Positions 1-7,008 of a stretch of 11,286 nt of DNA are shown one piece after another; position 1 is the first letter of the stretch; every line of letters begins with the position of its first letter. Source of the DNA: an uncultured Ruminococcus sp. (lineage in GTDB: Bacteria; Bacillota; Clostridia; Oscillospirales; Acutalibacteraceae); assembly GCA_902762335.1 (NCBI GenBank), contig CACWNZ010000163.1:1-11286 (forward strand). The letters are read 5' to 3'. Below the pieces are notes generated by a model. That model saw nothing but the letters and a program-made list of their open reading frames with translations, did not search any database and was not told where the DNA came from. The position numbers and the translations under genes were made by a program.

Positions 1-1
1 C

Positions 2-559
2 TTTAGGTACGAACATGCGATGTATCCGCGCCTTGCCGCCGCCGGGTTCACCCATGCGAAAACCGTATTCGGGTTGTTCCACACTCGCGGTGCGCATCCG
101 CCGCTCGCCTTTGACCGCCATGGGCACAGCCTCGGCACGCGCAGCAGTGGCCGCGAGGCGCTTCCGGACCTTGTGCGAAACCCGCTTTACAACCTTGCGC
201 GGTTGATGGACGCCATGCGCGAGAAGGGGGTGTATGACAAGTCCCTCATAGTTGTCACCGCAGACCACGGCGTGAGCATCGCGCCGCATGCCCCGGAGCA
301 CCATCCGTGCGAGTCGGCGATACTCTGGGTGAAGCCCGAAGGCGCATCCGGCCCGCTCGTTTACAACGGTACGCCGACCGGGCACTCCAGAGTTGCCGCA
401 TTCATGAAGTCCGCAGCGGCGAGTAGGCCATCCGTTACAGAGATAGAGTCGGCGCTCCGCGAGGAGAACAGGCTCTTCAGATATCCAGACGCCCATGACC
501 GCTACCACGACATCGTGGTTGGCCCGAACGGAGAGATTGTCTCCAAGAAGGATTTTTGA
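2..559 (+). CDS. Sulfatase/alkaline-phosphatase-superfamily protein, 3' fragment (5' end outside window)
   Basis: The frame is open from the window edge to TGA at 557-559, so this is the C-terminal ~185 residues of a longer protein; the internal ATG at 20 has no ribosome binding site and is unlikely to be the start. The key signature is VVTADHG (about nt 254-274), the Asp-His metal-binding motif of the sulfatase/phosphopentomutase/LTA-synthase fold, preceded by the usual 'LMDAMREKGVYDKS' helix-turn. An upstream HTRGAHPP segment (about nt 83-106) resembles the metal-site His region of membrane phospho-/phosphoethanolamine-transferases of this superfamily. The catalytic Ser/Thr/Cys and any membrane segments would be upstream and cannot be seen, so the substrate cannot be assigned. 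Base composition is much richer in GC than the genes from ~1350 onward, with CGC-rich arginine codons instead of AGA/AGG, which suggests a foreign origin or a join of unrelated sequence. Confidence 0.65.
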   Translation, partial: FRYEHAMYPRLAAAGFTHAKTVFGLFHTRGAHPPLAFDRHGHSLGTRSSGREALPDLVRNPLYNLARLMDAMREKGVYDKSLIVVTADHGVSIAPHAPEHHPCESAILWVKPEGASGPLVYNGTPTGHSRVAAFMKSAAASRPSVTEIESALREENRLFRYPDAHDRYHDIVVGPNGEIVSKKDF

Positions 560-636
560 CAGATGATCGCGCCTCGTTGGGTCTGTAACCAAAGGAAACT
601 GTCTCTGGCGGCACTCACGTCGCTCCTTTCTCCCCA

Positions 637-665
637 TTGACACCCCGCAACAAATAGGTTACACT
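637..665 (+). promoter_or_regulatory. Sigma-A/sigma-70-type promoter
   Basis: TTGACA at 637-642 and TACACT at 660-665 are separated by exactly 17 nt, which gives a predicted transcription start near 672. It would drive the chimeric frame downstream. The predicted start lies only ~7 nt before the ATG at 679, so if the promoter is active translation probably begins at a later codon. Confidence 0.5.
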
Positions 666-678
666 ATGCGTCAACGCG

Positions 679-1194
679 ATGGTGGCTAAAACATCAGAAA
701 GCGAAGGAATGAGGTATTCGGCTGCATACCCCACGGGCGCGGAGCGTTGCCGCGATTTGTCTGATGTGAGTGATGTTACTAGTTCTGCGATATTGTCCAG
801 CGATGGATGTTTCTCCATGTTCAAGGCAGGAGGAGATACGATTCGCTTTGCTACATCACCTCGTCTTGTGAGGTACACACGTGTAAAACGGTGGGACGAC
901 GGTTATCTTGAGGTCGGCGTGGACTATGGGCACGGAGAGGTGGAGGATTACATAGACCTTGATACGCACGGTATGTTTATATGCAGCGTTACTGAGGCAA
1001 GAGTTATCTCCGACAAGGAGACCATGACCTACACCTACTATCAGAACAACGTAAAGCCCAAGCCCCAGACAGAAGGCAAAAAGGGCTGGGTGTGCAAGAT
1101 ATGCGGCTATATCTATGAGGACGAGGAACTGCCCGAGGATTTCATCTGCCCGCTTTGCAAGCACGGCGCGGCAGATTTTGAGCCAATAGAATAA
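679..1194 (+). pseudogene. Chimeric ORF: unrelated N-terminal segment fused to C-terminal part of a flavin reductase-rubredoxin protein
   Basis: From about residue 96 (nt 964) the product matches the end of clostridial flavin reductase-rubredoxin fusions: a THGMFIC strand, the MTYTYY motif (about residues 115-120), a Lys/Pro linker, then a short rubrerythrin-type rubredoxin domain with iron ligands Cys139, Cys142 (CKIC) and Cys157, Cys160 (CPLC). Family members carry a complete flavin-reductase-like FMN domain of well over 100 residues before this; here nearly all of it is missing. The preceding ~50 residues (nt ~820-960, ending in a YIDL motif) look like a different small protein with a KRWDDGYLEV-like core, known to me from mobile elements of Clostridia; it too seems to lack its C-terminus. 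The ATG at 679 has no ribosome binding site; ATG 709 and ATG 817 are alternatives, none convincing. An electron-transfer role for the intact parent is family knowledge; this copy is probably non-functional as a reductase. Confidence 0.65.
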
Positions 1195-1239
1195 GCTGCG
1201 CTGCTTCAGACCCCTTAAGACTGAACTGCAAATATTGTT

Positions 1240-1309
1240 ATCCCCTGCCTGTATGACCTGCGGGCGGGGATATTATTGCAGCACTTTGTGTTGTAAGGTC
1301 GGTTTTTTT
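1240..1309 (+). terminator. Possible terminator region after the rubredoxin frame
   Basis: A hairpin pairs 1240-1250 with 1262-1271 (ATCCCC/GGGGAT core plus GCCT/GGGC with one bulged T). A second small hairpin pairs 1278-1284 with 1288-1294 around a TTT loop, using G-T wobbles. Seven T residues follow at 1303-1309, but 8 nt after the second stem, so this is not a textbook terminator. Confidence 0.35.
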
Positions 1310-1353
1310 GAGACAGGAATGATCTGTAATATGTAACAAGGAGGAGTATTGTC

Positions 1354-3633
1354 ATGAGAATAAAAAAATATCTGCTTACAATGTTTTTCTTTCTGTCCGT
1401 GCTTTTAGTTGCGGCAGCTGTTCAGCCCCTGACGGCTAATGCAAAGACAAATCCGACTCCGGCAAATAATCTGTCGGATTATGATATCAAATACTCGACT
1501 CTTACGGCGCTTTCTGATGGCGGCTATATGAGGGTGTTTACCGATCATGAAAATGGAGCCGATATCCGCATAGAGTATTACGACAGCTCCTTCAGAGTAA
1601 GGAAAAAGAAGACCATATCAAGAGATCTGCCGTTGTGGGGAGGCTTTTATAAGGGCAGCGATTCATATTATATATGTACCGGAAAATTAAACCCCGACGA
1701 AAAGGACGACGAAGAGATCATCAGGGTCGTAAGATACGACATGAATTGGAACAGGCTGGGCGCAGCCTCAATTACGGGCAATCCGAAGGAGCTGTGGGCT
1801 TCTGAGGTGAGAATGCCCTTTGCCGGCACGCTTGAAATGACGGAATACAAAGGCAAGCTGTTTCTTACAACGGGACACGAGGCTTACGTAGATCCGCAGT
1901 ACGGGCAGGGACATCAGGGATATCTGCTCATGATGGTGGATATTGCCTCAATGAAGGGTAAGATCATAGATGCCGACTGCTGGCATTCCTTTGCCCAATA
2001 TATAGATAATGACGGAAGCGGGCTGTTTATATATGAACAGAGCGAGGGTTCGCGCTGTACTACACTGAAGCGATTTGATATGGACAAGCTTATCTCGGGT
2101 ATTGAGGGCGGAAACTTTGATTATTGGAGTATGGGCGGTCTTGAGGAATATGAAGCTGTGTTTGAGTATGGCGGAAGCCGTACAAGCGCATGGGCGATTC
2201 CCTGCCTTGCAACCGTTGACGGGCTGGCTCTTTCCGATAATAATGCTCTGGGAATAGGCCGCTCTATTGACCAGACCAAATATGATGAAAGCTGGGATTT
2301 GCCTTATAATATCTACCTTACCGTAACGCCTAAAAATGCCGTTTCTCAAAAGAAAACGACCGTAAAGTGGCTTACCTCATATACAGAGAATAATAATCTG
2401 ACAGGGGTGTATTTGACAAAAATAAACGGCAACCGTTTTCTTGTTACGTGGGGCATCAGCAACGATCCTTACTATGACATGAAGGCAGATGATGATAACG
2501 ATCCGCTTTCCGCGTACGAGCTGCATTATCTGTTTGTTGACGGAAACGGCAACAAGCTTGGCAGCGAAAAAACCGTTCATGCGTCATTCTCTGAATGCAG
2601 ACCCGTTATAAACAGAAACAAGGCAGTATTCTATGCCTCGGGCGGTTCATCGGTGGATTTTTATTCTATCAATGTATACACAGGCAGGTTTTCAAAAACG
2701 GTTTACCTCACTCTTGGCGAAAATGCATCATGGAAAATAGAGAACGGAGTTCTTTCGGTATACGGCAGCGGAAAAATCGAGAGTACCGACGAAGCATTTT
2801 ACGCTGTCAGCGATAAGGTAAAAAAGGTCGTTGTAAGGAAGGGTATAACCTCTGTGCCCGACAATGCGTTTACGGGATTTAGAAACCTTGAAACCGTTGT
2901 AATAGGGCAGGGAGTAAAAAGCATAGGCAATGAGGCATTTGCATATAACGAGAATCTCAAAAAGGTATACATACCCGAAAGCGTGACCTCTATCGGAGAG
3001 GACATCGTCTGGACGGGCTATTATTGGGTATCCGACCATTCTCACGTTTACTATGCGGATATTTATGCGGATATCGGAACGACCGCTTACGAATACGCCC
3101 GCAAAAACGACATAAGCTGTATATCTTCTATAAAGAATGCCGAGGTAACGGGCGTTAAGATCAGATATTACACAGGCAAGGCGCGCGGGCAGAAGCCTGT
3201 GGTCAGGTTAGGAGGCACTGTTCTTCAAAAGGGAACAGACTATAAGATAATCTACAAAAACAACAGAGAAGTCGGCACCGCTACCATGACAATAAAAGGC
3301 ATTGGCAGCTACAGCGGCAGTATTACAAGAACCTTCAGGATCCTTCCGAGGGTCACAGAGCTGAAGACTGTTACAAATCCCGCAAAAAACAAGGTAAAGG
3401 TGAGCTTCAGCAGTGTGCCGGAGGCGGAATACTATCAGATAGCCTGCTCTACGTCAAAGAACTTTGCAAAGTCTGCCACTAAGCTTATAAAAACAAGTAA
3501 AACCACAAAATATATTTTCGGACTGCAAAGGGGAAATACCTACTACGTAAGGGTTCGCACCTTCCGCACCGTAAACGGAAAAAGGTTTTACAGCGGCTAT
3601 TCTGAAGTAAAAACGATAACCGTTAAAAAGTAA
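1354..3633 (+). CDS. Secreted BspA-like leucine-rich-repeat protein with Ig-like and fibronectin type III domains
   Basis: The start is well fixed: AAGGAGG at 1338-1344 lies 9 nt before ATG 1354. Residues 1-30 form a signal peptide (MRIKK, a hydrophobic core, then Ala-Asn-Ala as the likely signal peptidase I site). Residues ~31-450 hold repeated aromatic/Gly-rich beta strands (patterns such as 'VVRYDMNWNRLG' and 'LFVDGNGNKLGS') that could form a beta-propeller; I do not recognise a named family. Residues ~456-590 are BspA-type LRR_5 repeats (ITSVPDNAF, VKSIGNEAF, VTSIGEDI). Residues ~594-664 are an Ig-like module common in clostridial surface proteins (GTDYKIIYKNN ... TFRIL), and ~665-759 a fibronectin type III domain. 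There is no LPXTG motif, C-terminal membrane segment or dockerin, so it is probably released or held non-covalently. A role in adhesion or polymer/host binding is an inference from the domains. It is a single-gene unit ended by a strong terminator. Confidence 0.85.
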   Translation: MRIKKYLLTMFFFLSVLLVAAAVQPLTANAKTNPTPANNLSDYDIKYSTLTALSDGGYMRVFTDHENGADIRIEYYDSSFRVRKKKTISRDLPLWGGFYKGSDSYYICTGKLNPDEKDDEEIIRVVRYDMNWNRLGAASITGNPKELWASEVRMPFAGTLEMTEYKGKLFLTTGHEAYVDPQYGQGHQGYLLMMVDIASMKGKIIDADCWHSFAQYIDNDGSGLFIYEQSEGSRCTTLKRFDMDKLISGIEGGNFDYWSMGGLEEYEAVFEYGGSRTSAWAIPCLATVDGLALSDNNALGIGRSIDQTKYDESWDLPYNIYLTVTPKNAVSQKKTTVKWLTSYTENNNLTGVYLTKINGNRFLVTWGISNDPYYDMKADDDNDPLSAYELHYLFVDGNGNKLGSEKTVHASFSECRPVINRNKAVFYASGGSSVDFYSINVYTGRFSKTVYLTLGENASWKIENGVLSVYGSGKIESTDEAFYAVSDKVKKVVVRKGITSVPDNAFTGFRNLETVVIGQGVKSIGNEAFAYNENLKKVYIPESVTSIGEDIVWTGYYWVSDHSHVYYADIYADIGTTAYEYARKNDISCISSIKNAEVTGVKIRYYTGKARGQKPVVRLGGTVLQKGTDYKIIYKNNREVGTATMTIKGIGSYSGSITRTFRILPRVTELKTVTNPAKNKVKVSFSSVPEAEYYQIACSTSKNFAKSATKLIKTSKTTKYIFGLQRGNTYYVRVRTFRTVNGKRFYSGYSEVKTITVKK

Positions 3634-3639
3634 CTCATT

Positions 3640-3679
3640 AACAAAAAACAGTCTGCTTTACGGCAGACTGTTTTTTGTT
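3640..3679. terminator. Bidirectional Rho-independent terminator
   Basis: Positions 3640-3656 are the exact reverse complement of 3663-3679, giving a perfect 17-bp stem with a 6-nt loop (TTTACG). The GC-rich CAGTCTGC core is flanked by six A on the left and six T on the right, so it works as a terminator on both strands. It ends the LRR-protein transcript 6 nt after the stop codon. Confidence 0.93.
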
Positions 3680-3855
3680 GGGTCTTTCTATGCGTAAAAA
3701 TATACCCATGCTGTTTTGTATTATTATTTCAGAAAATGAAATGGCTGCGGTCAGTGCGGAATAATTCCGGGAGTTTTCTGAATTGCTGCTTTTCAGGAAT
3801 TTACAGTTATGAATTAACGGGACGTCACCGCCGGCTTGCCGGACGTATCCGGCAC

Positions 3856-3872
3856 GCAATTCAGCAGGCACG
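3856..3872 (+). repeat. 17-nt direct repeat, copy 1
   Basis: GCAATTCAGCAGGCACG is identical to 4005-4021. This copy overlaps the left arm of the two-tier hairpin at 3864-3898. A 17-nt exact match is not expected by chance in a window of this size. Confidence 0.85.
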
Positions 3873-4004
3873 CCGGCAAGCTGCCGGGTCTTGCCTGCCG
3901 GCTCGGTCGGTGCTTCTGCCTTTGGCAGAGTTGTCCACCGGACAACCGCACCTGATTTTGCGCTCAACTTCAAAAATAATCATAACTTTCTTGCCGCGAA
4001 TACG

Positions 4005-4021
4005 GCAATTCAGCAGGCACG
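4005..4021 (+). repeat. 17-nt direct repeat, copy 2
   Basis: Identical to 3856-3872, 149 nt downstream in the same orientation. This copy overlaps the right arm of the hairpin 3991-4008, so the two copies sit in different secondary-structure contexts. Confidence 0.85.
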
Positions 4022-4183
4022 GAAAGTATGATAGAATATAGAACTCGAAAATTATGAAGAAGCAGCCGGAAAGCGCGGCTCCCGCCGCGCGGCGGCGTGG
4101 ATAGTACCATACGCCGCTAAAGCGGCGCCGTGCCGGATGCCGCGGGCATAAAGGAATCGGGAGCGCAGGCTCTGCGCGCTGAC

Positions 4184-4212
4184 TTGAAAAATATCATGGG
4201 GTGTGGTAGAAT
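4184..4212 (+). promoter_or_regulatory. Extended -10 sigma-A promoter of the L,D-transpeptidase gene
   Basis: TTGAAA at 4184-4189, a 17-nt spacer, and TAGAAT at 4207-4212 preceded by TG at 4204-4205 (extended -10). The predicted transcription start is near 4219. This rules out a GTG at 4203 as the start of the downstream gene, because that codon lies inside the promoter. Confidence 0.78.
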
Positions 4213-4271
4213 TGGTAGAGTGTGAAAAAGCGGGATTTGTATATGGGTATTATGCCCGGAGGAGAACGATA

Positions 4272-5213
4272 ATGGCAAGGAAGATAAAAAGACACGGCAG
4301 AATGACGGTGATAGTTATAGCTGTAATTATGACCCTGACGGCGGCGGCAGCGGTGCTGTGTACTGCCGCTATAGAGGATCATAAGTATTATTCGGAGCCC
4401 GGATATATGGGGCAGTATAACAGAGCAGATGCGGAGCACAGCGTTTTCGGAAGGCTTGCGGATATAGAAATAGAGCTGTCCATCGGAGGGAGTACGGAAA
4501 AGCTCACCTTTGACGAGATCGGTGATTGGGTGACTGCCAAAAAGACCGAGAAAGGCTTCAGCTATTCGGTGTCCGACGAGAGGATAGCCGAATACGCCGA
4601 AATGCTCGATAAAAAATACAGCAACTACCGGAGCTATATAACCTTCAGCAATATAAACGGCAGCGAGATGACCCTCGAAAACAAAGGCATGGGCTGGATA
4701 TTCGACCCCGACCATGCCAAAGCAATGCTGAAGGAGCATATAGAAAATGCGGTATCTCTGAAGCTTGATCTTACCGACAGAAGCGAAGAGAGCAATAAAT
4801 GGTGGCTGAGAAGGGTATCGGACTATGCGGCGGTAAAAAACGAAAATGGCATCGTTGCCGAGGTAAGCGTTGACGACCAATATATGTGGGTGCGAAAAAA
4901 CGATGAGGTCATTCTTGAGTCGCCTGTAGTAACGGGCAACCCGGGCACGGGCAACGATACGCCAAAGGGCGCTTATACCGTTTATGAAAAGAAATCGCCT
5001 TCAGTTCTGTACGGCGCGGACTATAATACCGAGGTAGCCTATTGGATAGCCTTCAACGACGATATAGGCTTTCACGATGCAAGCTGGCAGAGCGAATTCG
5101 GCGGAACGGTGTATCTTTCAAACGGCTCACACGGCTGTGTCAATATGCCGCTTGATGCCGTAAAGAAGCTGTATGATATCGCCTACACGGGTATGCACGT
5201 TTACGTGTATTGA
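4272..5213 (+). CDS. Membrane-anchored L,D-transpeptidase (YkuD domain) with PG_binding_4-like domain
   Basis: This enzyme is expected to form 3-3 cross-links in peptidoglycan, or to attach proteins to it, outside the membrane. The start is ATG 4272, with GGAGGAG at 4258-4264 and a 7-nt spacing; the frame is open further upstream but overlaps the promoter. The product has 313 residues: a Lys/Arg-rich N-terminus, one membrane segment at about 12-33 (signal anchor), a region at ~55-190 resembling the peptidoglycan-binding PG_binding_4 domain, and a YkuD catalytic domain at ~195-313. The active-site signature SHGCVNMP is complete: His287 and nucleophile Cys289, with the upstream conserved His268-Asp269 (GFHD). 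Length and domain order match clostridial YkuD proteins. It is a monocistronic unit between its own promoter and terminator. Which stem peptide or partner it uses cannot be told from the sequence. Confidence 0.9.
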   Translation: MARKIKRHGRMTVIVIAVIMTLTAAAAVLCTAAIEDHKYYSEPGYMGQYNRADAEHSVFGRLADIEIELSIGGSTEKLTFDEIGDWVTAKKTEKGFSYSVSDERIAEYAEMLDKKYSNYRSYITFSNINGSEMTLENKGMGWIFDPDHAKAMLKEHIENAVSLKLDLTDRSEESNKWWLRRVSDYAAVKNENGIVAEVSVDDQYMWVRKNDEVILESPVVTGNPGTGNDTPKGAYTVYEKKSPSVLYGADYNTEVAYWIAFNDDIGFHDASWQSEFGGTVYLSNGSHGCVNMPLDAVKKLYDIAYTGMHVYVY

Positions 5214-5231
5214 CAAATAAACATCTGTTCA

Positions 5232-5262
5232 GGGGACACGACGATATGCCGTGTCCTTTTTT
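5232..5262 (+). terminator. Rho-independent terminator of the L,D-transpeptidase gene
   Basis: GGACACG at 5234-5240 pairs with CGTGTCC at 5250-5256 around a 9-nt loop. G-T pairs can extend the base, and six T follow at 5257-5262. It starts ~18 nt after the stop codon and separates this gene from the recombinase module. Confidence 0.85.
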
Positions 5263-5332
5263 CGCGGTACTATCCGCATGAAAGGGGGAATACATTTTAC
5301 TGTCCGTACTTATTACAGCAGGGAGGGATACT

Positions 5333-5524
5333 ATGAATGAAGAACGGAAATACAGGCTTGCCGGAATATACGAATCCGGCGGGCTGACAGTCAGGGAATA
5401 TCGTCCCGCACTCACACCTGACAGGCGAAGAGAGCGCGATGCGGAAATATCCGAGCGGTGCAGAGCGATAGCCGAGCAGGCGGAAAAGAAAAGCGTCTCA
5501 CGCATTGCGGGGAACGGGGCGTGA
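5333..5524 (+). CDS. Small charged protein coupled to the serine recombinase
   Basis: A 63-residue protein with a good ribosome binding site (AGGGAGG, about 5321-5327) before ATG 5333. The sequence is highly charged; residues ~28-52 (PDRRRERDAEISERCR and on) should form an amphipathic helix. There are no membrane segments and no enzyme motif. The N-terminal part (KYRLAGIYESGGLTVREYRP) looks like a short conserved module I have seen beside recombinases in this bacterial group, but I cannot name the family. Its TGA (5522-5524) overlaps the GTG start of the recombinase (5521-5523) as GTGA, so the two are probably translationally coupled. A role as a recombination accessory or directionality factor is speculation from position only. 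Confidence 0.65.
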   Translation: MNEERKYRLAGIYESGGLTVREYRPALTPDRRRERDAEISERCRAIAEQAEKKSVSRIAGNGA

Positions 5525-7008
5525 TAGCGATATATTGCCGTCAGTCGGTGGATAAAAAGGACAGTATCTCTATAGAACAGCAGGAGCGATCGTGCAGAAG
5601 ACTGCTGAGCGGGGACGAGGAATGCAGGGTGTTTTCCGATAAGGGATATACGGGCGCAAATACAAACCGTCCGCAGTTTGAGAGCATGATGAGAGCGGTC
5701 AGGGCAGGCGCGGTGTCTGAGGTGATAGTGTATAAGGTAGACCGCATAAGCCGTTCTCTGCTTGATTTTGTGGGAATATACGGGGTGTTTGAAAAATTCG
5801 GGGTTGAGTTCGTTTCGTGCAGCGAACAGTTCGATACCTCAAACGCTATGGGCAAGGTGACACTTCAGATAATAATGGTCTTTGCAGAGCTTGAAAGGAG
5901 CATGATACAGAAGCGTGTCACGGATAATTTCTATGAAAGGGCAAAAAAGGGGCTTTATCTTGCGGGGGCGGCGCCCTTCGGCTTTCAAAGGAAAAGGGCG
6001 GTCATCGACGGGATAAACACCTGTGTTCTTGAAAATGACAGCGACGAAAAAATACGGGCGGTGCATTTGATGTACGAAAGCTTTCTTTCGGGTAAAAGTC
6101 TCGGAGAGATCGCGGCTCTGCTGAACGCAGCGGGTATGCATACGGTCAGGGGAAATAGCTTTTCGTCTACCGCAGTAGGCAGGATACTGAGGAACACGGT
6201 CTACGTCAGGGCAGATGCCGCCGTGTATGAATATCTCAGGTCCAAGGGAGCGCAGGCGGATCAGCCGCCGGAGCTTTATACGGGACGGTACGGCTGTATC
6301 GTATACGGACCGAGAAAGAATAAAACAAAGCGGAAGTTCACCGACCTGCACGGTGACCGTGTTCAGCTATGCAGACACGAGGGGATCATAAGTCCGATAC
6401 AATGGCTTGCCGTACAGCGCAGACTTGACGGACACAAAAGGATAGGCGGCAGCGGCAGGGGGAACAATTCGTGGCTGACGGGACTGACGAGGTGCAGTAT
6501 CTGCGGCAGAGGAGTGTCTGTTGTAAACGGTCAGAAAAACGGAAAGCGCTATCTTAACTGCGGAGGGAAAAAGGATCATATATGCAGCCGCAGATCGTGC
6601 GGGCTCTCGTTTGACATTATAGAGAGCGCCGCGGCCCGGAGCCTTGAGCGTGCGGTAAACGGGTTCTCGTTTATCCCTGCGGCGGATAAAGAAAAAAACG
6701 CCCGAGAAGAAAACACTCTCAGGCTTCGCCTCATGAAGAATACCGATGAGATGCGCGCTCTTGCGGAGAAGTCGGCGCAGGCAAACGATACGCTTATGGG
6801 CTTAATAAACGAGCGGATCGATGCGCTCGACTCGGAAAACGGAGAAATAAGAAAAAGGCTTGACGCGCTTTGCGGCGTTGATGCCTGTGCTCCCGCCTCT
6901 GCCGCGCTGAAAAAAGCCCTCGGTAATATTAACGGACTCAGCTTTGAGCGGAAAAAGGAGCTTGCTCATGCGTTTATCGATAGGGTAATGATAGGCGTCG
7001 CTGCGTGA
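5521..7008 (+). CDS. Large serine recombinase (site-specific integrase/excisionase)
   Basis: The product has about 495 residues, which fits large serine integrases. I chose GTG 5521 because the conserved N-terminus begins there (VIAIYCRQSVDKK) and because it overlaps the preceding stop; ATG 5458 would add 21 residues overlapping the small upstream gene. Resolvase catalytic domain ~1-140: nucleophile Ser9 after Arg7, and Asp74-Arg75-Ile-Ser-Arg78, with a SIEQQ motif at ~17-21. Recombinase DNA-binding domain ~155-290 (FGFQRKR start). Zinc beta-ribbon ~320-362 with Cys325, Cys328, Cys347, Cys355 and Cys360 available as ligands. Coiled coil ~395-455 (ENTLRLRLMKNTDEMRALAEK region), as in the synapsis-controlling motif of this family. 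All catalytic residues are present, so it is likely active. It probably integrates or excises an element at asnB, whose 3' part starts at its own stop codon. Confidence 0.93.
   Translation: MIAIYCRQSVDKKDSISIEQQERSCRRLLSGDEECRVFSDKGYTGANTNRPQFESMMRAVRAGAVSEVIVYKVDRISRSLLDFVGIYGVFEKFGVEFVSCSEQFDTSNAMGKVTLQIIMVFAELERSMIQKRVTDNFYERAKKGLYLAGAAPFGFQRKRAVIDGINTCVLENDSDEKIRAVHLMYESFLSGKSLGEIAALLNAAGMHTVRGNSFSSTAVGRILRNTVYVRADAAVYEYLRSKGAQADQPPELYTGRYGCIVYGPRKNKTKRKFTDLHGDRVQLCRHEGIISPIQWLAVQRRLDGHKRIGGSGRGNNSWLTGLTRCSICGRGVSVVNGQKNGKRYLNCGGKKDHICSRRSCGLSFDIIESAAARSLERAVNGFSFIPAADKEKNAREENTLRLRLMKNTDEMRALAEKSAQANDTLMGLINERIDALDSENGEIRKRLDALCGVDACAPASAALKKALGNINGLSFERKKELAHAFIDRVMIGVAA

Larger units (their letters stand above)
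3680..4183. repeat. Non-coding region with a cluster of GC-rich hairpins
   Basis: No credible gene is present here; the two ~100-codon open frames (plus 3736-4041, minus 3638-3973) lack ribosome binding sites and run through palindromes. Perfect stems seen: 3837-3843/3848-3854; a two-tier structure with outer 3864-3870/3892-3898 and inner 3873-3878/3882-3887; 3915-3920/3924-3929; 3930-3936/3940-3946; 3991-3996/4003-4008; 4073-4079/4084-4090; 4112-4118/4121-4127; and 4163-4167/4173-4177. In addition, 4092-4098 can pair with 4111-4117, which excludes the 4112-4127 stem. A 17-nt sequence is repeated directly within the block. Recurrent CCGGCA/TGCCGG motifs suggest a family of extragenic palindromic repeats rather than one structured RNA. 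Bases 3680-3830 show nothing recognisable. Confidence 0.6.

Noticed and set aside
615..878. Minus-strand open frame of ~87 codons opposite the 5' part of the chimeric gene
   Set aside because: The translation is fairly protein-like, but it has no ribosome binding site I can see, overlaps a strong plus-strand promoter, and matches no family I know. Left as unresolved rather than annotated.
3638..4041. Two overlapping ~100-codon open frames (minus 3638-3973, plus 3736-4041) in the hairpin region
   Set aside because: Both run through a series of palindromes, lack ribosome binding sites, and one overlaps the LRR terminator. Their openness comes from the GC-rich repeats.
3680..4183. CRISPR-like array in the repeat region
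   Set aside because: There are only two copies of the 17-nt repeat, 149 nt apart, without regular spacers, and no cas gene in the window.
4203..4271. GTG at 4203 as an upstream start for the L,D-transpeptidase
   Set aside because: It lies inside the extended -10 promoter (4184-4212), upstream of the predicted transcription start, and has no ribosome binding site; ATG 4272 has an ideal one and gives a proper signal anchor.
4099..5275. 10-nt inverted pair (GGATAGTACC at 4099-4108 and its complement at 5266-5275) flanking the L,D-transpeptidase gene
   Set aside because: Many exact 10-nt pairs are expected by chance in 11 kb, and the similarity does not extend beyond it, so it is not evidence of a transposable unit.
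5458..5520. ATG 5458 as the start of the recombinase
   Set aside because: The extra 21 residues overlap the small upstream gene and are not part of the conserved resolvase N-terminus; GTG 5521 begins directly at that conserved sequence and overlaps the previous stop.
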